DNA of 64,000 bases, from contig NW_024037048.1 of the NCBI RefSeq assembly GCF_015706575.1, positions 11,735,512 through 11,799,511 of the forward strand. Reading direction: 5' to 3'. The first letter of the stretch is position 1, and each line of letters begins with the position of its first letter. Shown piece by piece: positions 48,251 to 59,487 of this stretch. The translations under genes were made by a program, and so were the position numbers. The DNA is from Patiria miniata (Eukaryota; Echinodermata; Asteroidea; Valvatida; Asterinidae). The notes beneath the pieces are model-generated. The model was not told where the DNA came from and made no database searches. It saw only the letters and a list, made by a program, of their open reading frames with translations.

Positions 48251-48657
48251 GAATGGTCACATAATCCCAACGACATATTTATAACTGTAACCCATCCACT
48301 CGAATGGTTAATCATTGCTAAACAATAATTATCCACGTTTAACTCAATGAAGCACGTGTACCTGGTTTACGAGCAATTTTTTTAAAGATTGTGAGGATTT
48401 TTTTGAAGGTACCGGCGAGATGACAGGTGTGCCTGAACGTTTCCAGTAGGTTAATTAGTTCCCTTTGAGTCTTGAAAATGTGGTGTATGTTTTCTGTGCC
48501 TGAAAACATCGAGTCGTAGACATTAAATAATAAAGCTGAAACATGAAGCCGAAAGTGAGGTACAGAATATGTAATCAATCATTTGGAACGTACCCAAATC
48601 TACCCACCTTCCCATGGTCAGTCTCACCCACCTGATCTCAATAGTAAACCCTGCATG

Positions 48658-48971
48658 CAGTGGCGCACCCAGGATTTGGCTGGGGGGAGGGCTCACACTT
48701 TGTTTGTCAAATTTCTTATTAGAAGTTTGAATTTTTTCCAAAAATGTTGGCCAAAATTTATGGCCGCAAACAAAAATGGGGTGGGGGACTATTTTGACGT
48801 TGGTGGTAGCATTTACACCCCTATTATACTACTCGAAAATAAGCCACATAGCCTACATATCACCACGGTCAAATCGTGGGACTAAAAACAAAATTGACCC
48901 CCCAAAAAGATATTGACAACCTCTTGGGAGGCTCAAGCCCCGAGTCCCCCCCCCCCCCAGTTGCGCCACTG
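48658..48971. mobile_element. hAT-type MITE with CCTGCATG duplication
   Basis: The ends CAGTGGCGCACCCAG and CAGTTGCGCCACTG are inverted repeats with the CA.TG hAT signature. CCTGCATG lies on both sides (48650-48657 and 48972-48979). A 12-14 bp C run stands just inside the right end. Short, non-coding and well preserved. Confidence 0.9.
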
Positions 48972-49575
48972 CCTGCATGGGAGGATACCTTGCTCCAGTA
49001 TCCTGAATGGTTAGGGTCACCGTAATAACAAGCAATAAGCTTTTATTTAGAAGATCTATTTGGTGATTTCATTTTCTTTTTAATTTTGCTTCAAATTTCA
49101 TCAGTTTTAGTGTAATAGTGCAGGTTGGATGGTTGTTTTGCACTTTTCTATAACTTTCACAAGTCGTTTGTTATCCCGATCGATACTTTCGTTGTGCAAC
49201 AAAGCCAGTAGTAGTGGTCGGGTACTGGCGACAACACGAGGACGAGGTTGACCAATTAAACCAATTTTTAAGAAAATCACAAGCATAAACACCAATGCAG
49301 GTTTCCTCAACTAGTAAATAGGAAATATAGCAAATAGAATCAATGATTAGCCTAGCGGAAATGGAGAATAATAGTGCAGGTATAGACATAACACTTGAAA
49401 CCTATGAGTCCAAATACTTTATCGGTATAAAGCAGTTTCGATTAAAAGGAACTCCCAAAAACAATAAATTGAAGGATTTGATACTCACATGGAATTTAAC
49501 ATAAATATACCCTCCTTTTGACATCAGAGTAAACATTCATTATTTTAAATAAATAATATTATCAGCCATTCCATG

Positions 49576-51132
49576 GTGAATCGCGTGACATTTGAACAAA
49601 ATGTAAAGTTTTAATGCCTTACTGTTGTTAACCTGGCATTTATTCAACTCAAATTAGCATGTATTTGAGTCAGGACATTGTGAATTTATGGTTTAGTTTT
49701 TATATGATTACTTTAAAAAAACTATTTTTTCATGTATCACAGTTTCTTTGACGTGACTCGCGTGACAGGATAGAAAAAGGGATTTTTGACATCCCTTGAT
49801 GATTCAAATAGCTTTTCCTATGGATCTACCCGTGTTCTAAAAATTATTCTTACTGAACTTAGAACTTAAACCCTCACCCAATACATGCATAAGTTGTTTT
49901 GTGCCAAATATCCCTTGTTGTAAGAAATGGCTTGAAGAAAATGTGACTCGCGTGACACAAATGCGTGACTCGCGTGACACAGTAGCTTTTCACTTTCACA
50001 TTATAACTGTAACTTTAGTATAACAAATCAAATCATAATTTATTAATAAAAATGATTTACCTGTGAATACCTTATGAAAGAGTGTGAAAACTGCTATTTA
50101 TCCCTTTACTTTGGCAAATGTTGGGGGTGGAAATCTGGTTTAAACACAATATCCTTAAAGGGAATATACATCATTTGCTTTTGCTGTAATTTTCAGAAAT
50201 GGATGGAATTGGGGGGTTGGAAATATATAGCAAATATAGTTACACTGACTTCTTTGAGGTTTTGGGTTCGAAAATGCTATAAAAACCAAGAAAAACAATC
50301 ATTTTCCTGTAGTCTGGTTCCCTGACTCCATATAAGAAGAAACAGAGCAGTTTACATACATTGGGGAATTGTAAGGTCAGGGAACCAGTCTAGCTGGCTT
50401 GTACCCGTTCATAGGTGTGTAATCGATTGCAAACAAGTGCGATGGTCAATTGGGGCCAGCATTTGAAAAAAGCCAGTTTTTTCCAACGCTGGTCGGCCGA
50501 CCAGCGTTGGAAATTGATACAAAAATACCACTTTTCTTGCAATTGACAGTATACCAGCGAGGTATTTCAAAAGGATTTGGTATTTTTATTTTTGATGTTT
50601 GCAAATGTTGTATTTTCCCTTTTTAACAATGACATGGAGACAAAAAAATGTTTCGGAATTTAAGTTACGAAGTGATGTCATCAATCCACGGGTGATTATT
50701 TCAGGAAAACAGTTGTATTTCTTGGTCATGTAGAGTCACAGTTTCCTTAAAAGGTAAGAGCTGCAATTAATGATGCAGTTGTATAGGAATGTATACAGTA
50801 TATACATTTGTAAAAAACTGATTCAATTTGTTGTTACATAACTAATGCTTTTGAAGACTTAATTCCAATTCTATAATTTAATATGGCATTGTTTCTTTGT
50901 ATTACATGTAAATGAAACATTCCTGGCTTGTGACTCGCGTGACATACATCATGTGTGACTCGCGTGACATTCTTGAGATAGTTTTTTCTACAAGGAATGT
51001 AGAGCAAATAAGAATATTCATACTTTTATTGATAGACCACCACTATTTCATTTACAAATATCAAACACTAGCTGAATCCCTCTCTAGTTATTAAGTAATC
51101 TGAAAAAGTCCTATTTTGTGACTCGCGTGACA
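49576..51132 (+). repeat. Seven dispersed copies of GTGACTCGCGTGACA
   Basis: Exact copies start at 49753, 49943, 49965, 50930, 50955 and 51118. A one-base variant (GTGAATCGCGTGACA) starts at 49576. All are on the plus strand. The motif is a direct repeat GTGAC-TCGC-GTGAC. The spacing is roughly mirror-like around a TTAA MITE (177, 190, 22 bp, gap, 25, 163 bp). The surrounding DNA is AT-rich and CpG-poor, so these CG-containing words stand out. There is no gene here. They could be transposase-binding subterminal repeats of an unseen element or a transcription-factor site cluster. Confidence 0.8.
50155..50626. mobile_element. TTAA-flanked MITE, copy A
   Basis: It starts TTAAAGGGAATATACATCAT and ends GCAAATGTTGTATTTTCCCT..TTAA, giving inverted ends of about 25 bp inside TTAA, the piggyBac-type target. 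The interior has TCTGGTTCCCTGAC..GGTCAGGGAACCAG (inverted) and the palindrome CCAACGCTGGTCGGCCGACC. Copies B and C are at 59488-60010 and 60338-60767. Confidence 0.8.
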
Positions 51133-51581
51133 TATTTTTGAGGGTGTTTTCACTATGAAATAGTAGGAAAATACTGAAGACATTTAGAAAAATTCTCAAT
51201 GTTTTATCAAATAGACTGGAATAGCTACCAAATGTATGCAGATAAAGCACAATCTTATGAATGAGCTTCAATTACTTCCTCAGTTTGTGATTTATACCCC
51301 TGACCCTCTGTTTTGCCCACAAAATTCATCCATGTTCAGGAGGCTGAAACTTTAAATGAAATGATTTATTTTAAAAAATCTTTTGAGATTTAGATGGTTT
51401 CAATATACCTCTTATCAAATATAACTGACAAAAATGTATTCCTTTCACTTCAATTTTTGAGTTTGGTGATGGCCCTTACATGGAATGGCTGTTATGCGTT
51501 CAAAAAAGAAATTGAAGTGTTTTATATATTAGTGGTCAAACCCTCTCACGTGACCCATCCCTCCCTCTCCTAATAGTTATC

Positions 51582-51774
51582 GGGTACGTTCGAGCGTGTT
51601 ACTCTTCCTACTCCCAAGTGCAGGAAAATGTTGCGTGCGCATTACTCTCGGTGCAGGAGTATACTCCCGGTATGATGGAGAGTATACTCTTGCTGACCCG
51701 CGGGTCGTACTCCTGCCGTTCGGGCGCTCAGGAGTATACTCGTGTTAACACGAGTAGCACGCTCGAACGCACCC
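51582..51774. mobile_element. Foldback with GAGTATACTC words
   Basis: Inverted ends GGGT(A/G)CGTTCGAGCGTG surround three GAGTATACTC palindromes, plus GTGTTAACAC and CCCGCGGG. ATC on each side is a likely 3-bp target duplication. 193 bp, no coding potential. Confidence 0.75.
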
Positions 51775-52039
51775 ATCATGTCTAATTATAATAGGAATGC
51801 GCAATACATGTACTACCAATGAGTCCGTGTTTCACAGAGTAGTAATTTCACGTTAATGCTAGCTGTCGGTTAATAGCATCGATCGTGCGTGCAGAGAGCC
51901 CCGTGCGTCGATCGCAATGCATTGCGGGATCGAGAAAATCATCACAGCGCACCCTGCCGAATCCGGGGCCAATTTCACGGCGCTGCTGAGCACAAAAATT
52001 TGCTAAGCACAAAAATAGTCTGGCTTATAAAAGCAGGTT

Positions 52040-52460
52040 ACCAGCCAAAACTCCATGTGATTTACAGGTCCAAAACAGAAGTTCTGTGACCATTCTCTGG
52101 CTAGGATGGTTTGACGATTTATTTGACTTCTGTGGACCATTTATAAAGAAATTAGCCCCCAGGTACCTCTCGAAAATCCCGGCATTTTTCGCTAGGGGGC
52201 CAAATCGAAGATGGCCGCCGGCGCCATCTTGAAAAATTAGCTTTTGAACCAGAGCACCTAGAATCATGTAAAAAATACACTTTTGCAGGTAAGTCGACAA
52301 TGAGGATTCCGATTCCGGCATCAGTTTGACGCTGTGACATCATTTTGACCCAGAAATCTAAGATGGCCGCCATTCGATAGAGCAAAAACATAACTTTTGA
52401 ACAGGAGCACCTAGGATCATGAATGAACACATTATTTTGGCAAAATCGTTGCGCTGATGC
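52040..52460. repeat. Degenerate repeat with AAGATGGCCGCC words
   Basis: Two related units contain ATGGCCGCC, (T)AACTTTTGAAC(C)AG(G)AGCACCTAG and ATCATG, about 150 bp apart. GGCGCCATCTTGA is inverted relative to AAGATGGCCGCC. Likely an old unnamed transposon. An (ATC)n microsatellite follows at 52605-52640. Confidence 0.5.
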
Positions 52461-52829
52461 AATTTAAGAAGGTCCTGGGCCCATCCAGCATAAGGAGTGA
52501 GGTCCTATTGGGATCAAGGGCCATATCGGCTGGATTTTGTATGACTTGTTTAGCACAACGATCTGATTTGTTCTATAGGTTATGTCCCCACTGACTACGG
52601 CAATCATCATAATCGTCGTCATCATCATCATCATCATCACTACATATAAATATGTTGGAACCAAATTATTCTCTTTTCATATATTTTATATCACAAACAA
52701 CTCTGATTCTTCTTACTGTTATTGTTTCCTGGGATTGGTACGCGCACTGTAATGATGCTGTGGTTTTGGTGGTTTGTGATGTGAATATCTTGCATGTACC
52801 TTATGACAAATGTCCACTGTCAATGTGTC

Positions 52830-54215
52830 CTCCAGTGTGGTAGGCTTTGCGACAAGGCCACCGATTCCATGACCTCAAATGAGAGGTTGGAAAATCCTGC
52901 AAGAAAAAGGCCCTGTAATGGAGAGGTCTGGACAAGTTTGGAGATGTCCACGCAACTGACCATTTCAATATTGTCCGTGATGCATGTGATGCATGTAGGT
53001 TGACCTTATGAAATACCAAGAAACTTGAACAGGCCAACAAAAGACAAGAAAAACAACAGGTTGATGAATGCCAATCTCAGTCTTCGTCTATGTATGTTGT
53101 CTAGTTCTGTTCCCCAGCTGCGGCTCCAGTTGCCAAATTGCTGCAATTGTGTCTAGGGGCGATACATCATGAAACAAAATGTTAATGGTGCTGCAAGACG
53201 GATTCAGCAAAGCACGCAGAATCAAAGCAAATCCTGATTTCGCACGATCATGCATGCATGGCTAGCTTTCAAGAGACAGAGTGGCCATGGAAGATCAGAT
53301 CATGCGAGACAGAATCAACTGTCTGATCGATCCTGCAGCTGATCAGCCCTACGCGCTTGAGGTCAGACATCACCTCAAATGTCATAATGTGTAGCTATCA
53401 GAAAATAAGTGAAGATGACAAACTCCCAAGCATGCTCAATGTCACTCTCTATAAGGTTCAGACCATCTTCTTTGGCTATATTGGAAAAGTAATCTTTGAG
53501 GAACATGAGCTAAGGTCCCTGCAGATACCTCCTCCGAGACTACAGCTCTATCCTTTCTCGGTTGTCTTCCCAACATCCGGGGTCAAGTCATATATCAAAG
53601 ACATCCTGACTCGGGAGTTTGAGGGCAAGATCGGCTTCCACTCCCACCCTCGGAGGAACCAGAGTGATCTTATCTATGACACATCTGGGGGAGGGGGTTT
53701 CTTGTCGAAGCAGCATTGTCCTCTATCGGTGTCTGCGTAGCAGCGAGCGGGTGCTCAATGTGGCTGAGCTGCTCAGAGTTGTCATCAATTCAATCAAACT
53801 CGTCCCAGAGCTAGAAGAGGAGGAGGAACTCTCGCTTGTCATGGTGCAGCAGATATCTGTTTTGCGCGGGAAGAGAAGGGTAAATATTTATCCCCAAGCA
53901 CACTCTCTCACCTCTCTCATCACACAGTACGTCATAATAGCGACCCGCCACATCCGCCATCATTGCCATCGTCACCCTTCGCAGGATGACTTACATGCAG
54001 CAAGGAGCTTGTCGACTCTTAGTACAAGCTGGGCATGGGGATCAGCTACCTAAGCGTGCTTCTCCTGCGTGACGTTTAGACCATGCATGACCAGGAGTGG
54101 TGCTCGGTCTGTCCTGAGGAGATCGCTGATGGAGAACCAAGCATCAGTGTCATTGACACTGATGACTTTCTCAACGACAACTTTACAGGAGGGGGAATGA
54201 TATGGGGATAAACGC
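52830..54215 (+). pseudogene. Broken copy of a multicopy invertebrate ORF family
   Basis: Recognisable pieces, in order: LCDKATDSMTSNERLENPAR near 52850 (part of a Cys/His-type front), QTIFFGYIGKVIFEEHELRS near 53460, YIKDILTREFEGKIGFHSHP near 53600, VLNVAELLRVVINSIKLVPE near 53755, and PEEIADGEPSISVIDTDDFL near 54115 followed by NDNFTGGG. I recognise these blocks from a large, repetitive family of unnamed proteins in cnidarian and deuterostome genomes, probably spread with mobile DNA. The copy is broken in several places and cannot make the full product. Its function and element class are unknown to me. Confidence 0.55.
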
Positions 54216-54299
54216 TTTAATTCAGAAAAAAAGCATGCTTAAATATACCAGAGTCTGAATCTTTACACACGGAACTATTAAAACTTTTCTTCAACAATT

Positions 54300-55570
54300 A
54301 TTGTGAGAAATAGAAGGTGGGCGGCCAAAGCCGAAGAGATACACTCGGCTTTTTTCCATGCCTTGAAAACTGTGTATGGGCGGTCCATGCTCCCAGAACT
54401 GCCCTGTCTTGGCTGAGGATGGAAAGACGATACAAGCTCACAAATAAAAATCATAGATCATGAAACAAAAAGATTGCAGGGTCAGTTGCGGCTTGCCGAA
54501 CCAAACCTCACTTCCGACCTGAACGACTCCTTCCTGAGTAACGGCCAATCCAACTTAAGCTTCGGATGACATCACCCCTGAATAGGTTTACAAAAACCTA
54601 AACACCCTGGCCAATGGTATTAAAGCTGAAGGCAATGACGGCATTTATACCTGCAGAAATGCGGAGGTAACAGAAAGTGTCATATCGCAGGATTTCAAAA
54701 ATGCCACAGTAGGCCTAGGCCTATACGTCATTCCAGTTTATAAACGAAAAAGGATGCAGGCATAAGTGCGGGATTTCTCTATCTTTTGTAAGTTGCCGGA
54801 AATTTAGGTGCAACCGTTCGGTGGTGAAAGAAATATTACCAGAGTCACAGTGGGTTAACAGCAACCGTAGCACCATGATAGACATGCCAAAAAAAACATA
54901 TAATTTGTGTTCATCGATTTCACCAAGACATTCGACACGGTGCAATCGCGAATGTCTCTGGCGAGTCTGCTTCTCTGATATGGATGTCCGCCTAGTAACA
55001 TATCACTTGCATTAGACAATTTCATGAAAAAATGAATGATAGCTGCTCTGAGAGTTATCCTAGTAGGAGTGAACAAGAACAAGGCTGAGTTCGTACGTGC
55101 ACCTTTCGTCACACTTAATTACCTCACAGTAGTAGTACATGAGATCTGTGCGTTTGCAGAGGGCATCTTAATTCATATAAATATACAAACCCGCCTGGAA
55201 AACTCTTCAACCTATCCGCAGATTAAGACTAGCAGTAAACCAAAACCAGAACAATAATAATGCCCACGACTTATTCTGCGCTGACGAGCTAATTGGTAGC
55301 TCAGTGCATGCAGCATCCGCAGCATTTGGCAAACTGCAGATCATGTCATCCGCGCTCTGCAAAACACAAAATGCAAAGTTCCCAGTCCTGTTGACAGTGT
55401 CCGCCTGGACGTCAATACTTTACCGTAAATTCATAATTCGTAAATTGAAGACATTAATGACTTGGCAGCAAAGTCCTTCGACTGCCTGCAACTGCAAGCA
55501 ACACCTTGCCCGGAGATGCTCAAATACGAGCCAACCTAGGGAGCCTCCAGTCTATCAAAGAATATAATTT
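54300..55570 (+). mobile_element. LINE relic with reverse-transcriptase motifs
   Basis: Reading frames carry RRWAAKAEEI (54313), EILPESQWVNSNRSTMIDM (54828 on), VFIDFTKTFDTV (54907-54942, the RT box with F.D..KAFD), a weak FCAD version of the catalytic (Y/F)ADD box near 55275, and AASAAFGKL (55310). This order fits the RT ORF of a common non-LTR retrotransposon (CR1/RTE-like; subclass not settled). There are many stops and frame changes and the endonuclease is absent, so it is an old 5'-truncated copy. It lies directly after the broken ORF at 52830-54215. Confidence 0.7.
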
Positions 55571-56379
55571 GCTGACAAAAATGGCACACACGAATGCTGT
55601 TTGAGCCCACCATTAAATTTAAGGGGAAAAAAGAACTCAATATGACAATCACATTCGAGGTCCCTATACACTGAACATGTATCCCTGAATCACTGTCGTA
55701 ATACATGTTCCTCCCACATTGCCATTTTTATAGCTTTGTCCCGGCCCCTCCAGATGGTGGAATTTTCCCTTTTTACCTTGCCAGGCCCGTTCAGGGTTTC
55801 CCCCTTTTCCTACGCCTGAGTCCTAGGTCCCCCCCCCCCCCTTCTTCGTTTTTACTACTGCTACATTGGTGTATGTACATATGTGAATTTGTCCATGTCT
55901 GACGTTTTCTGTGTGATAATGAACAAAATGTAGATGTTTTCATTTATAAATAAATGTAATTTCTTAATGTTCTAATTGTATCACTGATGTGAATAACAAT
56001 ACAATGTAAAGGTATTTCAATATATACTGCGCCCTCTACTGTTAAAATCTGCCACGTCAAAAAAATCTAAGCACCCAGTCTTCGTATACGTAAAATAATG
56101 AGTACACAAAAAAACAAGTAAGGGATCTGACTATTTTACTCGTATACTTCGACTGGTGTACAGTACGTACGAGTACGTTTTCTTTTGGCCTTGTATATTT
56201 GTACTAGTATTTGGTGTTTTGTAGCTGTTTTCCAAAACCATTCTTAATCATTATAATGGCATTTGGACTGTACTCCCTAATTGAAGCTGCTCTTCTTTGC
56301 ATAAATGCAGTAGCTGTGCTTAACGAGGAAAGGTTTTTAAGCAAAGGTGAGCAGTGTACTGAGTGATTGAGTCATACTC
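55571..56379. other. No gene seen
   Basis: AT-rich intergenic DNA with a C run near 55829-55841. The block ATTTATAAATAAATGTAATTT at 55940-55962 carries an AATAAA but no gene leads into it. Confidence 0.4.
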
Positions 56380-56390
56380 ATAGTCATACT

Positions 56391-57381
56391 AGCTGGAGTT
56401 ACCCAGCCCTGAGTTTTATCATTGGGTTGTCTATTAGGGCTGGAGCGCATTTTTCTCAAAACTTGTAGTATTTGCAAAAAAAATTTGAAAAATGTTCAAT
56501 TTTGTCCCCATTACACACTAATTGCAACTGCAACTCACCCCAAACTTGCCTGGAATAACCATTACACAGGTCCTTGAAGTAAAAAACGATCCACGATGAA
56601 GATTCAGCCTCCAATTGCAGTGAAAACAGGAGGAATAACCGCTAACTTGACAACCTTGCTGGATTGGCCAGGACCGCTATTGGTTTGTGCACAAAAAAAA
56701 TTGTGTACAATGAATGGCGGTCGATTACCATGCACGTACAGCTCGCTGGTACTAGGCGTTTTTGCGGTCGGTGCATGACGTGACGCGGAAGCGTAATACC
56801 CGATGACTGTTTCATGCATTAATAAGAGGTTCACTCGCATCACAGTGCGGTACTGGAACGGCAACCGTCGAGTTGGCCGGCTATCGTGCATTCATAGTGC
56901 AGTGTTACTGCCGTTCCAGTACCGCACTGTGATGCGAGTGAACCTCTTATTAATGCATGAAACAGTCATCGGGTATTACGCTTCCGCGTCACGTCATGCA
57001 CCGACCGCAAAAACGCCTAGTACCAGCGAGCTGTACGTGCATGGTAATCGACCGCCATTCATTGTACACAATTTTTTTTGTGCACAAACCAATAGCGGTC
57101 CTGGCCAATCCAGCAAGGTTGTCAAGTTAGCGGTTATTCCTCCTGTTTTCACTGCAATTGGAGGCTGAATCTTCATCGTGGATCGTTTTTTACTTCAAGG
57201 ACCTGTGTAATGGTTATTCCAGGCAAGTTTGGGGTGAGTTGCAGTTGCAATTAGTGTGTAATGGGGACAAAATTGAACATTTTTCAAATTTTTTTTGCAA
57301 ATACTACAAGTTTTGAGAAAAATGCGCTCCAGCCCTAATAGACAACCCAATGATAAAACTCAGGGCTGGGTAACTCCAGCT
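56391..57381. mobile_element. 991-bp palindromic element with 11-bp TSD
   Basis: The arms (about 56391-56865 and 56908-57381, some 475 bp each) are identical wherever I compared them. They surround a loop of about 42 bp near 56886. The outer ends are AGCTGGAGTTACCC and its complement. ATAGTCATACT lies directly outside both (56380-56390 and 57382-57392). Long inverted arms with a 9-11 bp duplication fit a non-autonomous Mutator-like (MULE) foldback. The same 60-residue frame appears in both arms because of the symmetry and is not a gene. Confidence 0.85.
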
Positions 57382-57438
57382 ATAGTCATACTATTTTTAC
57401 GAGTATTGCCAGCATGGCCTAGTCCGAGTAACTTGGAG

Positions 57439-59153
57439 CTGTTGTGCCCATTCTTGAAAATCACGCATTCTTAAGAATGTGCATGCACATTCTTAAGAAT
57501 GTGCAACTGGATCCTTGCACAATCTTCGCAAAAAATTAACTCTTCCAGATTGAGCGCACATTCTTAAGAATGCGCGACAAGATAACGGTTACTCCTAGAA
57601 CTATGAGGCTCCACGTAGTGGAGCCTCATAGAGTCAGAAGCCCGCAAAATTGTTGTCAACACAAAACACTAATTAAGTACAAAAACGTCCATTCCAAATA
57701 AGCTATTTCCCACAGAACCGCTGCACAGTTTGCCCCTAAACTCCGTACAATACCTCATGACATACTCACGTTATGTGCACCCAACAAACAGCGGTGGATT
57801 CTGTCTGTTTTAGGCCAAAATGATGAAAAATATGCCCTTTCCGCACTGAGCCAACCTAACACTTAAAGCGAGCACGCGCGCTGATATCGCAGTCATTTTC
57901 GGGTTCGATCGCTCGGAGCGCGCCGCGGGGGGTACGTACTTGCACTTGTACGCATGCGCATACTATCAATCCGCTCCTACACCATACCCCCCGCGGCGCG
58001 CTCCGAGCGATCGAACCCGAAAATGACTGCGATATATCAGCGCGCGTGCTCGCTTCAAGTGTTAGGTTGGCTCAGTGCAGAAAGGGCATATTTTTCATCA
58101 TTTTGGCCTAAAAACAGACAGAATCAACCGATGTTTGTTGGGTGCACATAACGTGAGTATGTCATGAGGTATTGTACGGAGTTTAGGGGCAAACTGTGCA
58201 GCGGTTCTGTGGGAAATAGCTTATTTGGAATGGACGTTTTTGTACTTAATTAGTGTTTTGTGTTGACAACAATTTTGCGGGCTTCTGACTCTAGGAGTAG
58301 ATAACGGTCTTGTCGATGCCGAGCACCGGCTACGCTTGGCAAGTCTAGCTGCATCCTCGTTCACTGATTCTCAATAATTATACTGTTGCAACGCAAGGCG
58401 CTGAAAAGTAAAGTGGATATGATAAGTATAGGCGTATTGATATGGGGGGGGGGGGGGGAACCGGGAAAAAATAAGAGACATAATAATACTAGTGGAAAGA
58501 ATTCTGATTTTTGGGATAATAAAAGCGGGGGGGGGGGGGGGGGACGTAAGAATGAAGAATGTGAAGAATGAGAATGAATAATGCGACATCCCATAGTGCT
58601 AATGCTATTTCCCATTTAAATTGCCACAATTTCACACCCCACCATTACGTCGCAGAGCTGGATTCTATCTAGTCAAAAGAGCAATTTTGGCAGCTTCTGG
58701 ACATCGTTTTTTTTTCGTGGCATGCATATGATACATACAGGGACTTGTAACTTGTCTAGCCTAAACAAAGCACTTCCCAGACTAGTTCCCAGTCCTCCGT
58801 TATTACAAAACTTCCCATAGTGGGCAGAAAAAAGCAATAATAACAGGTTTAATTTGATTCAAATTATTGTAGTGATAAGAGTACAGAGGCATAGAACATT
58901 TTCTTTCCTCTTTATATAAATTGTTTCCCTTTTAACCGCTATAGGCCCTACATTTCATTTAACATAATTATGTCGTGCAATGTTTGTTAAGATTGGCCAA
59001 AATTCATAAGTTGTGCACGTGATATTCCCACCCAATCTTAAGAATGAGCACTCATTCTTAAGAACGCGTGCTCGTTCTTAAGAATGGGCGCTCATTCTTA
59101 AGAATGCGCGCACATTCTTAAGATTGCGTGATTTTCAAGAATGGGCACAACAG
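57439..59153. mobile_element. Foldback with CATTCTTAAGAATG words
   Basis: The ends CTGTTGTGCCCATTCTTGAA and its complement ending GGGCACAACAG are inverted over about 28 bp. Just inside are arrays of CATTCTTAAGAATG: three on the left (57465-57578) and five variants on the right (59030-59125), separated by GC-rich GTGC or GCGC spacers. The middle (about 1 kb without the nested palindrome) includes two G runs at 58446 and 58528. The 710-bp palindrome at 57590-58299 sits inside it. Confidence 0.75.
57590..58299. mobile_element. 710-bp palindromic element with 9-bp TSD
   Basis: The ends TACTCCTAG and CTAGGAGTA extend as arms of about 330 bp with a few differences. GATAACGGT lies on both sides (57581-57589 and 58300-58308), a 9-bp duplication of Mutator type. 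The left arm has a 33-bp insert (57599-57631), itself a perfect hairpin CTATGAGGCTCCAC-GTA-GTGGAGCCTCATAG, that the right arm lacks. The arm centres are CpG-rich (CCGCGGCGCGCTCCGAGCGA). Confidence 0.85.
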
Positions 59154-59487
59154 ACCCAACTTAATGTTAACATGCTTTAACTTAAAAATGCTATGCATAT
59201 AAAATGGTAATTATTTTAAAAAGTAAATAAATTTATAAGTGATTTAATTAATTAATTTAATTTATTAATTCGACTTAATGAATAAAATGTTGTTTATTAA
59301 ACAAAAATCCTAATGAGCCATAAACAATAATACACATCATGATGCAAAGTGCATAAACTGTTCGCATTACCACCCCTTACATGTATCTCTGATCCTCTAC
59401 ACAGTCAACGTCATTAGCATAATACTGTTTATAAAATGTTTCAAAAAAAGGCATTAAAGCATTGTCTCCCGAAGGTCAGTGATGCTA

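Noticed and set aside
56596-57176. Repeated 60-121 residue frames in the 1-kb palindrome
   Set aside because: The same frame appears on opposite strands purely because the arms are mirror images; there is no start context, splice signal or domain.
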